From Streptomyces sp. FIT100 (lineage in GTDB: Bacteria > Actinomycetota > Actinomycetes > Streptomycetales > Streptomycetaceae): DNA of 64,000 nucleotides. The position numbers were made by a program, and so were the translations under genes. The stretch is from the NCBI RefSeq assembly GCF_024584805.1, contig NZ_CP075715.1:4890526-4954525 (forward strand). The letters run 5' to 3'. Positions 25,684 through 35,735 of this stretch are shown here, piece after piece. Numbering within the stretch: position 1 is the stretch's first letter; every line of letters starts with the position of its first letter. The notes beneath the pieces were generated by a model that was not told the DNA's origin, did not search any database, and saw only the letters and a list, made by a program, of their open reading frames with translations.

Positions 25684-26580
25684 TCACCAGTGGACGACGA
25701 CCTTGTCGCCGACCTGCACCTGGTCGAAGACCGCCGAGATCTTCGCCTTGTCCCGGACGTTGACGCAGCCGTGCGACGCACCGCTGTAGCCGCGGGCCGC
25801 GAAGTCCGCCGAGTAGTGCACCGCCTGGCCGCCGCTGAAGAACATCGCGTACGGCATCGGCGTGTGGTAGATCGTCGACGTCCACTTCCGCGCCTTCCAG
25901 CCCACGCCGAACGTGCCTTCGCGGGTCGGGGTGTTCTCCGATCCGAAGCGCACGTCCATCGCGGCGACGACCCGGCCGTCGATCATCCAGGCGAGCGTCC
26001 TGCTCTCCTTGCTGATGCAGAGCACCCGGCCCGTCATGCACCGCGCGTCGGGCCTGTCCAGCGTGTTGGTGGTCGCGGGCCGCAGCTCGTCCGCGGTCGG
26101 CCGGCGCGTCATGCCGAGCAGCGCCGCCCAGGTGGCCTCGTCCACCGAACCGGTCACCGGCAGCCCGCGCCTGCCCTGGAACTCACCGACCGCTTTCGCC
26201 GTCATCGAGCCGTAGAACGCGGTGGGCGAGCGGTGGAAGTAGCCGATCTGCCGCAGCCGCGCCTGTAGTTCGCGTACCTGCTCGTTCTCCGTCCCCTCCG
26301 CCATGAGCACCCTCGGCGCCGCCGACGGCGTGGCCCCGGGGGCCGTCGGCGACACGGGCGGGGAGGCGGACGCCGACGCCGACGGCGACGCGGGGTCGCT
26401 CGGCTTGGCGTCGGAGACGCTGTCGGCCGAAGCGCCGGGCGAGGTGGAGGACGCGGAGCTCGGGGCGCGGTTCTTCCCCGAGGTCCCGTCGTCCTGCACG
26501 GCCTGGGCCGAGCAGCCCGCGGCCAGGGCGACGGCCAGTGTGGTCACGAGCGATCTGCGCAAGACGGACGTACGGTTCAT
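25684..26580 (-). CDS. L,D-transpeptidase lipoprotein (YkuD) with peptidoglycan-binding domain
   Basis: 298 residues. Lipobox LAAGC (Cys about residue 23), a Ser/Pro/Ala linker to about residue 90, a PG_binding_1 domain (QVRELQARLRQIGYFHRS, then FYGSMTAKAVGEFQGRRGL), then the YkuD domain. The active-site motif is SHGCVNVRD (H270, C272), complete. It should make 3-3 cross-links in the wall. It faces the sigma module B and diverges from the mutase gene. Confidence 0.92.
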   Translation of the reverse strand: MNRTSVLRRSLVTTLAVALAAGCSAQAVQDDGTSGKNRAPSSASSTSPGASADSVSDAKPSDPASPSASASASPPVSPTAPGATPSAAPRVLMAEGTENEQVRELQARLRQIGYFHRSPTAFYGSMTAKAVGEFQGRRGLPVTGSVDEATWAALLGMTRRPTADELRPATTNTLDRPDARCMTGRVLCISKESRTLAWMIDGRVVAAMDVRFGSENTPTREGTFGVGWKARKWTSTIYHTPMPYAMFFSGGQAVHYSADFAARGYSGASHGCVNVRDKAKISAVFDQVQVGDKVVVHW

Positions 26581-26643
26581 AGGTGCCCCCCGGGGTCGTC
26601 GTGTGTGTCAGTACTGATGCTTTTCGGCCGTGTTTGGTTGCGA

Positions 26644-26660
26644 ACAGGACGGCGTCCTGT
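26644..26660. promoter_or_regulatory. 17-bp palindrome between L,D-transpeptidase and mutase genes
   Basis: ACAGGACGGCGTCCTGT has perfect 8-bp arms around one base. It lies 64 bases before the L,D-transpeptidase start and 102 before the mutase start. Possible operator; no cognate regulator is adjacent. Confidence 0.35.
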
Positions 26661-26761
26661 GAGCAAGGTCCCAGCGGCCGGCTCTCCACGCGCCGAACGC
26701 CCGCCGCTACAGTCCGTCGCGAATGGGGGTACCACGGAGTAACCAGTGGGAGGCACAGCAC

Positions 26762-28342
<1,581 letters not shown>

Positions 28343-28355
28343 GCCATGGGCGGCG

Positions 28356-29771
28356 TCAGCCGGTGACGCGCGCGAGGTGGTCGACCAGGCCCGTCGCGTC
28401 CTCGCCCGCCCAGCCCACGTAGCCGTCGGGTCGGACCAGGAAGAGGCCCTTGCCGTAGGGCTCGTACGGGCCGGTGCGGTGGACGTGCACGAGGCCGGGC
28501 AGCCCCGGCGGCAGTTCGGCGTCCGTGCCCACCGCGAGCAGGGTGAAGTGGGGGCCGCGGAAGGCGTCGAAGAGGCGGGAGCCGTCCCGGAGGCGTCCGT
28601 CGGGGGCGCGGTCGCCCGCCGTCAGGGCGCCCGCGGCGCCGGTGGAGAGCGGGCCGCCGCGGTAGCCGATGCCGAGCTGCTGGGTGGTGCGGCCGCGCTG
28701 CTCCTCGCCGCGGTGGACCCGGGTGGACAGGCCCAGCATCTCGGCCGCGACGGGCCGCCGTTCCTGCTCGTAGGTGTCGAGGAGCGCGGGCGGTGCCCCG
28801 TGGCGCAGCACCTGGCCGAGCTTCCAGCCCAGGTTGTAGGCGTCCTGCACGCTGGTGTTGAGGCCCTGGCCGCCGGCGGGGGAGTGGATGTGCGCGGCGT
28901 CCCCGGCGAGGAAGACGCGGCCCTCGCGGAACCGGTCGGCGAGGGCGGCGCGCGGCCGGAAGTCCGACACCCAGCGCACCTCGGTGACCTGATCCGCCGT
29001 CAGATGGGTGCGGGCGGCGACGACGGCCCGTACCGCCTCGGCCGAGGTGCCGGGGCTCTCCCCGTCGGCGTACTGGGCGACGAGCTGGAAGTCGTCGGTG
29101 CCGGGCAGGGGTGCGACGGAGACGAAGCCATGGCCGTCGGCGGGCGGGAACACATGCCAGTTGTCGCGGTCGAGCGCCGGGATGCGGACGTCCGCGACCA
29201 GCATCGGCTTCGGGTCGACGGTCTCGCCGGTCATGCCGATGCCCAGCAGACCGCGCACGGTGGAGCGGCCGCCGTCGGCCGCGACCGCGTACCGGGCGAG
29301 GACGGTGGTGCCGTCCGACAGGGCGGCGGTCACCAGGTCGGCGTCCTGGCCGAGCCGGGTGAGCCCGGCGCCGAAGGCGACGCGTCCGCCGAGCTCGGTG
29401 AGGCGGGCGTGCAGGATCTCCTGGGTGCGCCACTGGGGGAGCAGCCAGGGGCCGGTGTACGGCTCGGCCTCCGACGGCTCGATGCGCGCGAACATCACGT
29501 GCTCGCCGACACGTCTGCCGTCCTGCCAGACCGCCCCGGTCGGGGCCGGGCCGCCCGCTGCCCGTACGGCGTCGACGACCCCGAGGTCGTCGAACACCTC
29601 CATCGTGCGCGGCTGGATGCCCTTGCCCCGCGAGCCGGGGAAGAGGCCGTCCGCCCGCTCCACGACGAGGGCGGGGACGCCGCGGCGGGCGAGGTCGACG
29701 GCGAGGGCGAGGCCGGTGGGGCCGGCGCCGACGATCAGCACGCCGGTTTCCTTAACGCTGTTAAGTTCCAT
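28356..29771 (-). CDS. FAD-dependent aromatic monooxygenase (PheA/TfdB class)
   Basis: 471 residues. GAGPTGLALAVDLARRGVPA (residues about 15-34) is the FAD dinucleotide fold. DGGRSTVRGLLGI is the DG motif, and GRVFLAGDAAHIHSPAGGQG the second FAD motif. The C-terminal thioredoxin-like domain is present. The family hydroxylates phenols, polyketides or drugs such as rifamycin; the substrate is unknown. Codons 2-7 contain a TetR operator. It diverges from the TetR gene at 29809, which should repress it. Confidence 0.88.
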   Translation of the reverse strand: MELNSVKETGVLIVGAGPTGLALAVDLARRGVPALVVERADGLFPGSRGKGIQPRTMEVFDDLGVVDAVRAAGGPAPTGAVWQDGRRVGEHVMFARIEPSEAEPYTGPWLLPQWRTQEILHARLTELGGRVAFGAGLTRLGQDADLVTAALSDGTTVLARYAVAADGGRSTVRGLLGIGMTGETVDPKPMLVADVRIPALDRDNWHVFPPADGHGFVSVAPLPGTDDFQLVAQYADGESPGTSAEAVRAVVAARTHLTADQVTEVRWVSDFRPRAALADRFREGRVFLAGDAAHIHSPAGGQGLNTSVQDAYNLGWKLGQVLRHGAPPALLDTYEQERRPVAAEMLGLSTRVHRGEEQRGRTTQQLGIGYRGGPLSTGAAGALTAGDRAPDGRLRDGSRLFDAFRGPHFTLLAVGTDAELPPGLPGLVHVHRTGPYEPYGKGLFLVRPDGYVGWAGEDATGLVDHLARVTG

Positions 29772-29799
29772 GGCTTCAGCGTGCCCTTAACGGCGTTAA
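29751..29799. promoter_or_regulatory. Two TTAACnnnGTTAA operators for the divergent TetR
   Basis: CTTAACGCTGTTAAG (29751-29765) and TTAACGGCGTTAA (29787-29799) share the palindrome TTAAC-N3-GTTAA, centres 35 bp apart. The first lies within the start of the monooxygenase coding sequence. The second overlaps the -10 of the TetR gene and follows a minus-strand TTGACA (29805-29800 region). The arrangement suits repression in both directions. Confidence 0.8.
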
Positions 29800-29802
29800 A
29801 CT
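29797..29802 (+). promoter_or_regulatory. -10 element of a probable leaderless TetR transcript
   Basis: TAAACT ends six bases before the GTG at 29809, and there is no spaced ribosome site. This matches the geometry of leaderless actinobacterial mRNAs. Confidence 0.5.
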
Positions 29803-29808
29803 GTCAAG

Positions 29809-30447
29809 GTGGGACCTACGAAGATCGATCGCGCCAAGGTCGCCGAGACCGCGCTGCGGCTGCTGAACGAAGTGGGCCTGGAAGGGCTGACCCTCCGGGC
29901 CATCGCCAAGGAGCTCGACGTCAAGGCGCCCGCGCTCTACTGGCACTTCAAGGACAAGCAGGCGCTGCTCGACGAGATGGCGACGGAGATGCTCCGCCGG
30001 ATGAACGCGGACCTGCCGCAGGAACGCCCCGCGGACTGGCGCGACGGGCTCGCCGACGCGATGCGCGGACTGCGGGCGCATCTGCTGCGCTACCGCGACG
30101 GCGCCAAGGTCTACAGCGGTACGCGCTTCACGGACACGAGCTACGCCGGACCGATGGAGGCGCATCTGCGCATGCTGGTCGACCGCGGCTTCACGCCGGG
30201 CGCGGCTGCGCGGGCATGGCTGACCGCGTACAGCTACACGATCGGCTACGTGATCGAGGAGCAGGCGATGGGGCCCGACCCGGCCACGGGCGCGGAGGGC
30301 TACGACCTGGCCGCGCGCGCCGAGCGCCTCGCGGCGTACCCGCTCGCCGCGGCGGCCGGCGAGGAGCTCTTCCGCGGCCACGACGCCGGCTTCGAGTCCG
30401 GGCTCAAGGCGGTGGTAGCGGGCGTCGCGGCGGTACTGCGCCCGTAA
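29809..30447 (+). CDS. TetR-family regulator (TetR_C type)
   Basis: 212 residues from GTG 29809. The helix-turn-helix is LTLRAIAKELDVKAPALYWH (residues about 25-44), the same style as the classical tetracycline repressor, followed by FKDKQALLDEMATEM. A TetR_C-like ligand domain follows (LRAHLLRYRDGAKVYSGTRF). It is divergent from the monooxygenase with two shared palindromes between them, so I infer it represses both and is released by the monooxygenase substrate. Confidence 0.9.
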   Translation: MGPTKIDRAKVAETALRLLNEVGLEGLTLRAIAKELDVKAPALYWHFKDKQALLDEMATEMLRRMNADLPQERPADWRDGLADAMRGLRAHLLRYRDGAKVYSGTRFTDTSYAGPMEAHLRMLVDRGFTPGAAARAWLTAYSYTIGYVIEEQAMGPDPATGAEGYDLAARAERLAAYPLAAAAGEELFRGHDAGFESGLKAVVAGVAAVLRP

Positions 30448-31092
30448 CCGGCCCGTGACTGCCGGACCCTCCGGGACGGGGCCCCGGGCCCCGTCCCGGG
30501 AGAGTGCGGCTTCCGGCGACCGGGCGTCGACGGCTTGGTGTCGGGCTCGGTTCCGCCGGTGGCTTGGTGTCGGGCTTGGCTCCGGGGTGCCAGCTTGGGG
30601 GCTGGTCTCCGGGGTTTCGGTTTCGGGCGGTTGGGCGCTGGCGACCGGCACCGGGCGCGGGTCCGGGGTTCCAGTCTGGGGGCTGGTCTCCGGGGTTCGG
30701 TCTGGGGCGGGTCGAGTGCCGGCGACTCGGCGCCGGGCGCGGGTCCGCCGGGGGTTCGGTCTCGGGCGGTTGGGCGTCGGTGGCTTGGTGTCGGGCTTGG
30801 TTCCGGGGTGCCAGCTTGGGGGCTGGTCTCCGGGGGTTCGGTCTCGGGCGGTTGGGCGCTGGCGACCGGCACCCGGTGCGGGTCCGGGGTTCCGCCCCGG
30901 GACCCCGTCGGGGACGCGGCATCCAGTGGTCGTGACGGCGCTCCTGCGCCGGGGTGGTGTTGTTCCGGGGACGCGTCCCGGGCCCTCCGGCAGGCGTCCC
31001 CGCCAGGCCGCTGTCTCCCGTACGCGTGGGGGAGATTTCGGGATGTGGAATGCGAGCGCGGAGTGTCGTACCCCTGTGCGAGACTCCGGTCC
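30448..31092. repeat. 645-base non-coding stretch of degenerate GC-rich repeats
   Basis: The phrase GCTGGTCTCCGGGG recurs at 30601, 30682 and 30822. GGCTTGGTGTCGGGCTTGG-like phrases and GGGCGGTTGGGCGCTGGCGA (30630 and 30848 areas, ~219 bp apart) also repeat. Frames on both strands are open only because the sequence is GC-rich and repetitive (Pro/Arg/Thr-rich). No gene is convincing until the LysE start. Confidence 0.7.
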
Positions 31093-31758
31093 ATGCTGGG
31101 TGTGACCGATCTGCCGACCTACCTGGTCGGCCTTGTCCTCATCGTTCTGCTGCCGGGGCCGAACTCGCTGTACGTGCTCTCCGTCGCCGCGCGCCGCGGG
31201 GTGCGCACGGGATATACGGCCGCGGCGGGTGTGTGGTGCGGCGACACGGTCCTGATGACGCTGTCGGCCGCCGGAGTGGCCTCGCTGCTCCAGGCGAACG
31301 CCGTGCTGTTCGGGATCGTGAAGTTCGCCGGTGCGGGCTATCTGACCTGGCTGGCGATCGGGATGCTGCGGGCCGCGTGGGGCATGTGGCGCAGCCGCCA
31401 CGAGCGCGCGGCCACCGTGGACGAGACGGCGGCGGCGACGGGCGCCCCCGCCGCCGCCGAGCGGCCGTTCCGGCGCGCCCTGGTGATCAGCCTCTTCAAC
31501 CCCAAGGCGATCCTCTTCTTCGTCGCCTTCTTCGTGCAGTTCGTCGATCCCGGGTACGCCTACCCGGCGCTCTCCTTCGTCGTGCTCGGCAGCCTCGCCC
31601 AGCTGGCCAGCGTCCTCTATCTCACGCTGCTGATATTCACCGGCACGCATCTGGCGTCCGCGTTCCGCCGCCGTAAGCGGCTCTCGGCGGGGGCCACGTC
31701 CGCGGCGGGCGCGCTGTTCCTCGGCTTCGCGGTGAAGCTGTCGCTGAGCAGCACCTGA
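31093..31758 (+). CDS. LysE/RhtB-family amino-acid exporter
   Basis: 221 residues from ATG 31093. The family hallmark LVLIVLLPGPNSLYVLSVAA is near residues 13-32, GVRTGYTAAAGVWCGD follows, and the C-terminal block has FNPKAILFFVAFFVQFVDPG. Six membrane helices are expected. The closest subgroup by these motifs is leucine exporter LeuE-like. No regulator adjacent; the repeat-rich region lies upstream. Confidence 0.88.
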   Translation: MLGVTDLPTYLVGLVLIVLLPGPNSLYVLSVAARRGVRTGYTAAAGVWCGDTVLMTLSAAGVASLLQANAVLFGIVKFAGAGYLTWLAIGMLRAAWGMWRSRHERAATVDETAAATGAPAAAERPFRRALVISLFNPKAILFFVAFFVQFVDPGYAYPALSFVVLGSLAQLASVLYLTLLIFTGTHLASAFRRRKRLSAGATSAAGALFLGFAVKLSLSST

Positions 31759-31836
31759 CCGGGGCCCGGTGGACCGGCGCCTGGTGGATCGGGGCCCGGC
31801 GGTCGCGTCCGGCGACGCCGGGCCCGGGCCCGGACG

Positions 31837-33210
31837 TCAGCCCAGGGCCACCCGCTTGAGGCGGCGGACGCGGCGGGCAACGCGGCGGACCGCCGCGTTG
31901 CGGGGGACGGGGATGCCGCCCGGCAGACCGAGGACCGTCAGGCGCCGGCGCTTGAAGTAGCGCCAGGTGCGGGCGGAGAGATGGGCCGTCAGATAGGACA
32001 CCGCTGCCTCGCGCAGATCCGGGCGGATCTGCGGCTGCATCGCGAATCCCACGGTCTGTACGAGCCCGGACAGCTCCTCGTCCGCCGTGACCGGAGCGCC
32101 CGCCGCGACCGCCGTACCCGGAGCGCCCGGAGCGCCCGCCGCGCCGGAGCCGCCCTCCTCCAGGTCGGGCAGGAGCGCGTCGACGATCGTGAGGGGGACG
32201 CGGTTGCTGTTGTGGTACGGGGTGAGCCGGTCCAGCAGCGGCTCGGTGCCGAGCTTCGCGACCGGCAGGCCGTAGAACGTGCTCGCCGTCAGCAGCGCCG
32301 TCGAGAAGCACCCGACCACGAGCGCGGGCGTGAGCTCCCGGTACAGCACCTCCGCGAGCACCGGCCGGTCAAGGACGGTCAGTTCCGCGCCGTGCTTCTC
32401 CGCCTCCCGCTCCAGCGCCCGCGACCACGCGGCCGGCGCCGTCGGGTGGGGCTTGAAGACGAGGCGCCGGTGGCCGAGCGCGACCGCACCCCGGACCATC
32501 CGCAGGTGCAGGTCCTCTTCCTCCTCGGCGCTGATGATCTCCAGCGCCGCCAGGTACTGCCCGAGCAGCAGGGCCGGGGGCTCACCGTCCGGGTCCGCAG
32601 GGCCGGGCAGCTCGCCCGCGTCCTGCGCCAGCTCGCCGACCACCTTCGTGAACGCCTCCGTCGGCACGAGCCGCGGCTCCGCCCCGAACTCCCCGAGCAG
32701 CAGCGGCCGCAGGCCCGGCACCAGGTCCAGGTGGAGCAGCCGCCGCACCCGCTCGCCGACCAGCGGGTCGATCTTGTTGCGGGTCGGGCCGTAGCTCATC
32801 AGCCCGTCCGCGTACACATCGAGCCGCGCGTCCGGGAACAGCTGGGCCAGTGCCAGCGACGGGTTGACCTGGATGGACTCCACGGCCAGTTCGAGCCGGT
32901 CGTCGCCGAGCCCCCACAGCGCCCGCAGGTACCGCTCCCACATCGGGACGTCGTCCGGCCGCGGCAGCCAGCCGGCGGGGTGGAACGGGGAGATCGTCTC
33001 GTTCCAGGACAGCACGCCGTCGAAGCGGCCGCGCAGCCGCTCGAAGCCCGGGAGCGCGTCGAGGGCGGGCGTGGTCTCCGGGTTCGCCGCGTTGTTGGCG
33101 ACCAGCAGCAGCCGCCGGTCGGCAGGGCCGAAGCAGCCGCTGTCGAGCGCCGCGGCGAGCGTCGCCGCTCCGTACAGGGTGGAGGCGAAGAAGATCTGGG
33201 TCGTACGCAT
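31837..33210 (-). CDS. Polysialyltransferase-like glycosyltransferase
   Basis: 457 residues. The GT-B polysialyltransferase motifs appear in order: D/E-D/E-G-like YADGLMSYGPTRNK (residues about 132-145), the HP motif VFKPHPTAPA (about 250-259) and the S-S/T motif VGCFSTALLTASTFYGLP (about 297-314). Family enzymes add CMP-activated nonulosonic acids to a growing chain. It ends at the start codon of the GT2 gene (one-base overlap at 33210), both minus strand, and faces the NeuA/NeuB genes across a divergent promoter. A role in a Kdn/sialic-type cell-wall polymer is inferred. Confidence 0.75.
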   Translation of the reverse strand: MRTTQIFFASTLYGAATLAAALDSGCFGPADRRLLLVANNAANPETTPALDALPGFERLRGRFDGVLSWNETISPFHPAGWLPRPDDVPMWERYLRALWGLGDDRLELAVESIQVNPSLALAQLFPDARLDVYADGLMSYGPTRNKIDPLVGERVRRLLHLDLVPGLRPLLLGEFGAEPRLVPTEAFTKVVGELAQDAGELPGPADPDGEPPALLLGQYLAALEIISAEEEEDLHLRMVRGAVALGHRRLVFKPHPTAPAAWSRALEREAEKHGAELTVLDRPVLAEVLYRELTPALVVGCFSTALLTASTFYGLPVAKLGTEPLLDRLTPYHNSNRVPLTIVDALLPDLEEGGSGAAGAPGAPGTAVAAGAPVTADEELSGLVQTVGFAMQPQIRPDLREAAVSYLTAHLSARTWRYFKRRRLTVLGLPGGIPVPRNAAVRRVARRVRRLKRVALG

Positions 33211-34211
33211 CAGGCCGCGGCCCCCGCGGAAGCCACCGACGGGACCGGCACACCCAGCGGCCTGCGCCGCACCCGGCGCAGCCGGGTCGCCCGCTCGGCG
33301 TCCATCGAGCCGACCGCGTCCTTCAGAATGTCCTGCGGCATACGGCGCAAGGCCGCCGCACTCATCGATCGCAATTTCCGGGCCACTGCCGGTTCGAACC
33401 TCTCCACCGAGCCGAGATGATGGGAAATGACGGCGCAGTAGGTGCGCACGGCCTTGGGCAGCAATTGATCGGCATCCGGGTCCTTTGCCGTTTCTTCGAG
33501 TACCTCGTCGAAGGCCCTGATGAAATCGAGCTGGCGGATGTCACCGATCTGGGTCAGCGACGAGGCGACACCGCGCCGGTAGAACGTACCGAGCAGGCCC
33601 ACCGCCGCGAAGGATTCCGCCTCGCGGTGCAGCCGCCAGATCCACGGCCGGTCCTCGGCCGTCCGCAGCCCGTCCGTGAAGTGCAGCAGACCCTGGTCGA
33701 GCAGGCGCCGCTGGTAGATGCCGGCCCAGGCCATCGGGTAGTCGACGGAGGTCGAGCGGTCGGCGGGCAGGATCGCGTCGCGCGGCCGCAGCACCTCGCC
33801 GCGCCGGCCGACCGGGACGCGGTGGATGGCCCGGGAGCGCCCGGTGAACTGGACATGGTCGGTACGGACGAAGTCGACGTCCAGCTCCTCGATCGAGGCG
33901 AGCAGTCGCTCCAGGTGGCCGGGGGCCAGCCAGTCGTCGCCGTCGAGGAAGGTCAGGTACGCGCCGCGGGCGGCGTCGAGTCCGGTGTTCCGGGCGGTGG
34001 CCAGTCCTCCGTTCTTTTCGTGTCTGAGCAGGACTGTGCCCGGAATCTCCCGTTCCGCCTGCTCCAGGAGTTCCACGGTTCCGTCCGTCGAGCAGTCGTC
34101 GACGAGCAGGAACTCGAAGTCTTCGCGCGTGTTCGCGCGCAGACTGCGGAGCGTTTCCGGAGCGTAGGACAAGACGTTGTAGAAGGGCACGATGACGGAG
34201 AGCTTGACCAC
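33210..34211 (-). CDS. GT2-family glycosyltransferase
   Basis: 333 residues. The GT-A fold is evident: LSVIVPFYNVLSYAPETLRS at the N-terminus, LLVDDCSTDGT and the catalytic metal motif FLDGDDWLAPGHLE (about residues 90-103), and AEDRPWIWRLHRE (the ED pair near 182). The ~100-residue C-terminal part is helical. Such enzymes build the backbone of teichoic-acid-like or capsular polymers. First gene of a two-gene minus-strand operon with the polysialyltransferase-like gene. Confidence 0.85.
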   Translation of the reverse strand: MVKLSVIVPFYNVLSYAPETLRSLRANTREDFEFLLVDDCSTDGTVELLEQAEREIPGTVLLRHEKNGGLATARNTGLDAARGAYLTFLDGDDWLAPGHLERLLASIEELDVDFVRTDHVQFTGRSRAIHRVPVGRRGEVLRPRDAILPADRSTSVDYPMAWAGIYQRRLLDQGLLHFTDGLRTAEDRPWIWRLHREAESFAAVGLLGTFYRRGVASSLTQIGDIRQLDFIRAFDEVLEETAKDPDADQLLPKAVRTYCAVISHHLGSVERFEPAVARKLRSMSAAALRRMPQDILKDAVGSMDAERATRLRRVRRRPLGVPVPSVASAGAAA

Positions 34212-34238
34212 CCGCCGGACGTTAGGCGCAGGCGCGCC

Positions 34239-34294
34239 ATGAACTCTGTCGACAAGGAGGACGACAGGTGAACAGGGTGCGGCGGAATTGTTAA
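34239..34294 (+). other. Two tiny overlapping reading frames in the divergent promoter
   Basis: ATG 34239 opens MNSVDKEDDR-stop. A second frame from GTG 34268 reads MNRVRRNC-stop, overlapping the first stop as GTGA and preceded by AAGGAGGACGACAG, an excellent ribosome site. They lie 105 bases before the DUF6716-like gene. They could be leader peptides or chance. Confidence 0.25.
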
Positions 34295-34385
34295 GCGGTA
34301 CGACTGATAGGCCCTTTCGCCAATCGTCGACTTGCTGTTAACCATCTGTTGCCGTCCCGTTGGGCCATCAACCGGAATGCCTTCC

Positions 34386-34391
34386 TAACGT
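34386..34391 (+). promoter_or_regulatory. -10 element of probable leaderless glycosyltransferase mRNA
   Basis: TAACGT ends seven bases before GTG 34399 and no ribosome site precedes that start. A convincing -35 is not visible. Confidence 0.4.
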
Positions 34392-34398
34392 CCTGGAC

Positions 34399-35712
34399 GT
34401 GCCATCAAGTACCAGCCAGGCGCTGCGCGTCGCCGTGCTCGCCGACTCCGACACCCGGTGGAAGTGGGGGGCGCTCACCGCGCGCCGCATCACCGAGGAC
34501 GAAGCCGAGCTCACCGGCTTCCTCCTGCGCGGCCGAGCCACCCCCACCGCCCGCCAGCTCGCCGAAGTCGGTGTGGAAGCGGACGATCTACGCGAAGTGA
34601 CCGGCGTCGAATTCCTCCGCGCGATACGTGACGAGGGCTACGACCTCGTCGTCCTCGCGCTGGTCGGCGGCGCCGTCCAGGCCATGCTGCACGGCCTCGC
34701 CGCGCTGCGTATGCCGCGTCGGCCCGTGCTGGTCACCGGCTACGTCGGCGTCGTCTACGAGAAGCTCGCCGACGGTCTGCTGCTCCGCCACGGCGCGGAC
34801 GTCGTCCTCGCCAACTCCCGCCATGACGCCGACCGCTTCCGCGCGGTCTACGAGGGCGTCGGGGCGGACGCCTCCGCCGTGACCGAGGCGGCGCTGCCCT
34901 TCCTCGGCGGCGCCCCGTACGAGCAGGAGGAGGGCCGCGACACCGTCGTCTTCGCGGCCCAGCCGTCCGTACCGGAAAGCCGCGCCGACCGTACGTACCT
35001 GCTGCGCAGGCTCGTCGAGCACGCCCGGCTCCACCCCGGCCGCGAGATCCTGCTGAAGCTGCGCTCCAAGCCCGGCGAGCACACCACGCACCTGGAGGAG
35101 CTGCCGTACCAGAAGCTGGCGGACAAGCTCCCCGGCGGGCTGCCGGCCAACTTCCGCCTCGTCTACGGACACATGGGCGAGGTCCTCGACCGCACCGACC
35201 TGCTGGTCACCGTCTCCTCGACGGCCGCCCTGGAGGCGCTGCACCGCCGCATCCCGACGGTCGTGCTCTCCGACCTCGGCGTGCGCGAGGCGCTCGGCAA
35301 CCACCACTTCCTCGGCTCGGGTCTGCTCGCCTCCTGGGACCAGCTCGACGCCGGCCACCGGCCGCAGCCGGACGAGGAGTGGCTGGCCCGCCAGGGCGTC
35401 GCCGCCGACGGCACCTACGCCACGGCTTTCGACGAGGCGCGCAAGCGGGTCGCCGAACTGCTGGGCCGCCCCGAGCTCCCGCCGGTCGCCCCCTACTACA
35501 CGACCACCACCGCGCCCGGCTATCTGCCCGGCATCCTCGCCCGCCACCACCTCGCCGCGGACGGCACCCCGCTGCCCGGCGCGGCCGTGGAGAAGGAACC
35601 CACCGGCGTGCGCCGACTGGTGCGCGATGCGGTGCGGGGGGCGGCGCGCGGCGCGTACCGCCACGGCGTGCAGCGCGTCGCCCCCGTCATCCGCCGCATG
35701 GGCGCACTGTGA
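34399..35712 (+). CDS. DUF6716-type putative glycosyltransferase
   Basis: 437 residues from GTG 34399 (the frame is open to 34360). It opens with RVAVLADSDTRWKWGALTAR, a start I associate with the DUF6716 putative glycosyltransferase family. GT-B-like features: DVVLANSRHDADRF, REILLKLRSKPGEHTTH (HP-like basic site, about residue 220), and LVTVSSTAALEALHRRIPTV, an S-S/T motif as in CMP-sialic acid users. First gene of the plus-strand run that continues with neuA/neuB-type genes 24 bases later. Confidence 0.7.
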   Translation: MPSSTSQALRVAVLADSDTRWKWGALTARRITEDEAELTGFLLRGRATPTARQLAEVGVEADDLREVTGVEFLRAIRDEGYDLVVLALVGGAVQAMLHGLAALRMPRRPVLVTGYVGVVYEKLADGLLLRHGADVVLANSRHDADRFRAVYEGVGADASAVTEAALPFLGGAPYEQEEGRDTVVFAAQPSVPESRADRTYLLRRLVEHARLHPGREILLKLRSKPGEHTTHLEELPYQKLADKLPGGLPANFRLVYGHMGEVLDRTDLLVTVSSTAALEALHRRIPTVVLSDLGVREALGNHHFLGSGLLASWDQLDAGHRPQPDEEWLARQGVAADGTYATAFDEARKRVAELLGRPELPPVAPYYTTTTAPGYLPGILARHHLAADGTPLPGAAVEKEPTGVRRLVRDAVRGAARGAYRHGVQRVAPVIRRMGAL

Positions 35713-35735
35713 CCCCTTCGAAGGAGCCCTCCGCC

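Noticed and set aside
26581..26761. Cobalamin riboswitch before the mutase
   Set aside because: No B12-box-like conserved core or long structured leader is visible; only a short palindrome is present.
30404..31650. Pro/Arg/Thr-rich protein on the minus strand across the repeat tract
   Set aside because: All frames are open because of repeats and GC content; no ribosome site or recognisable domain.
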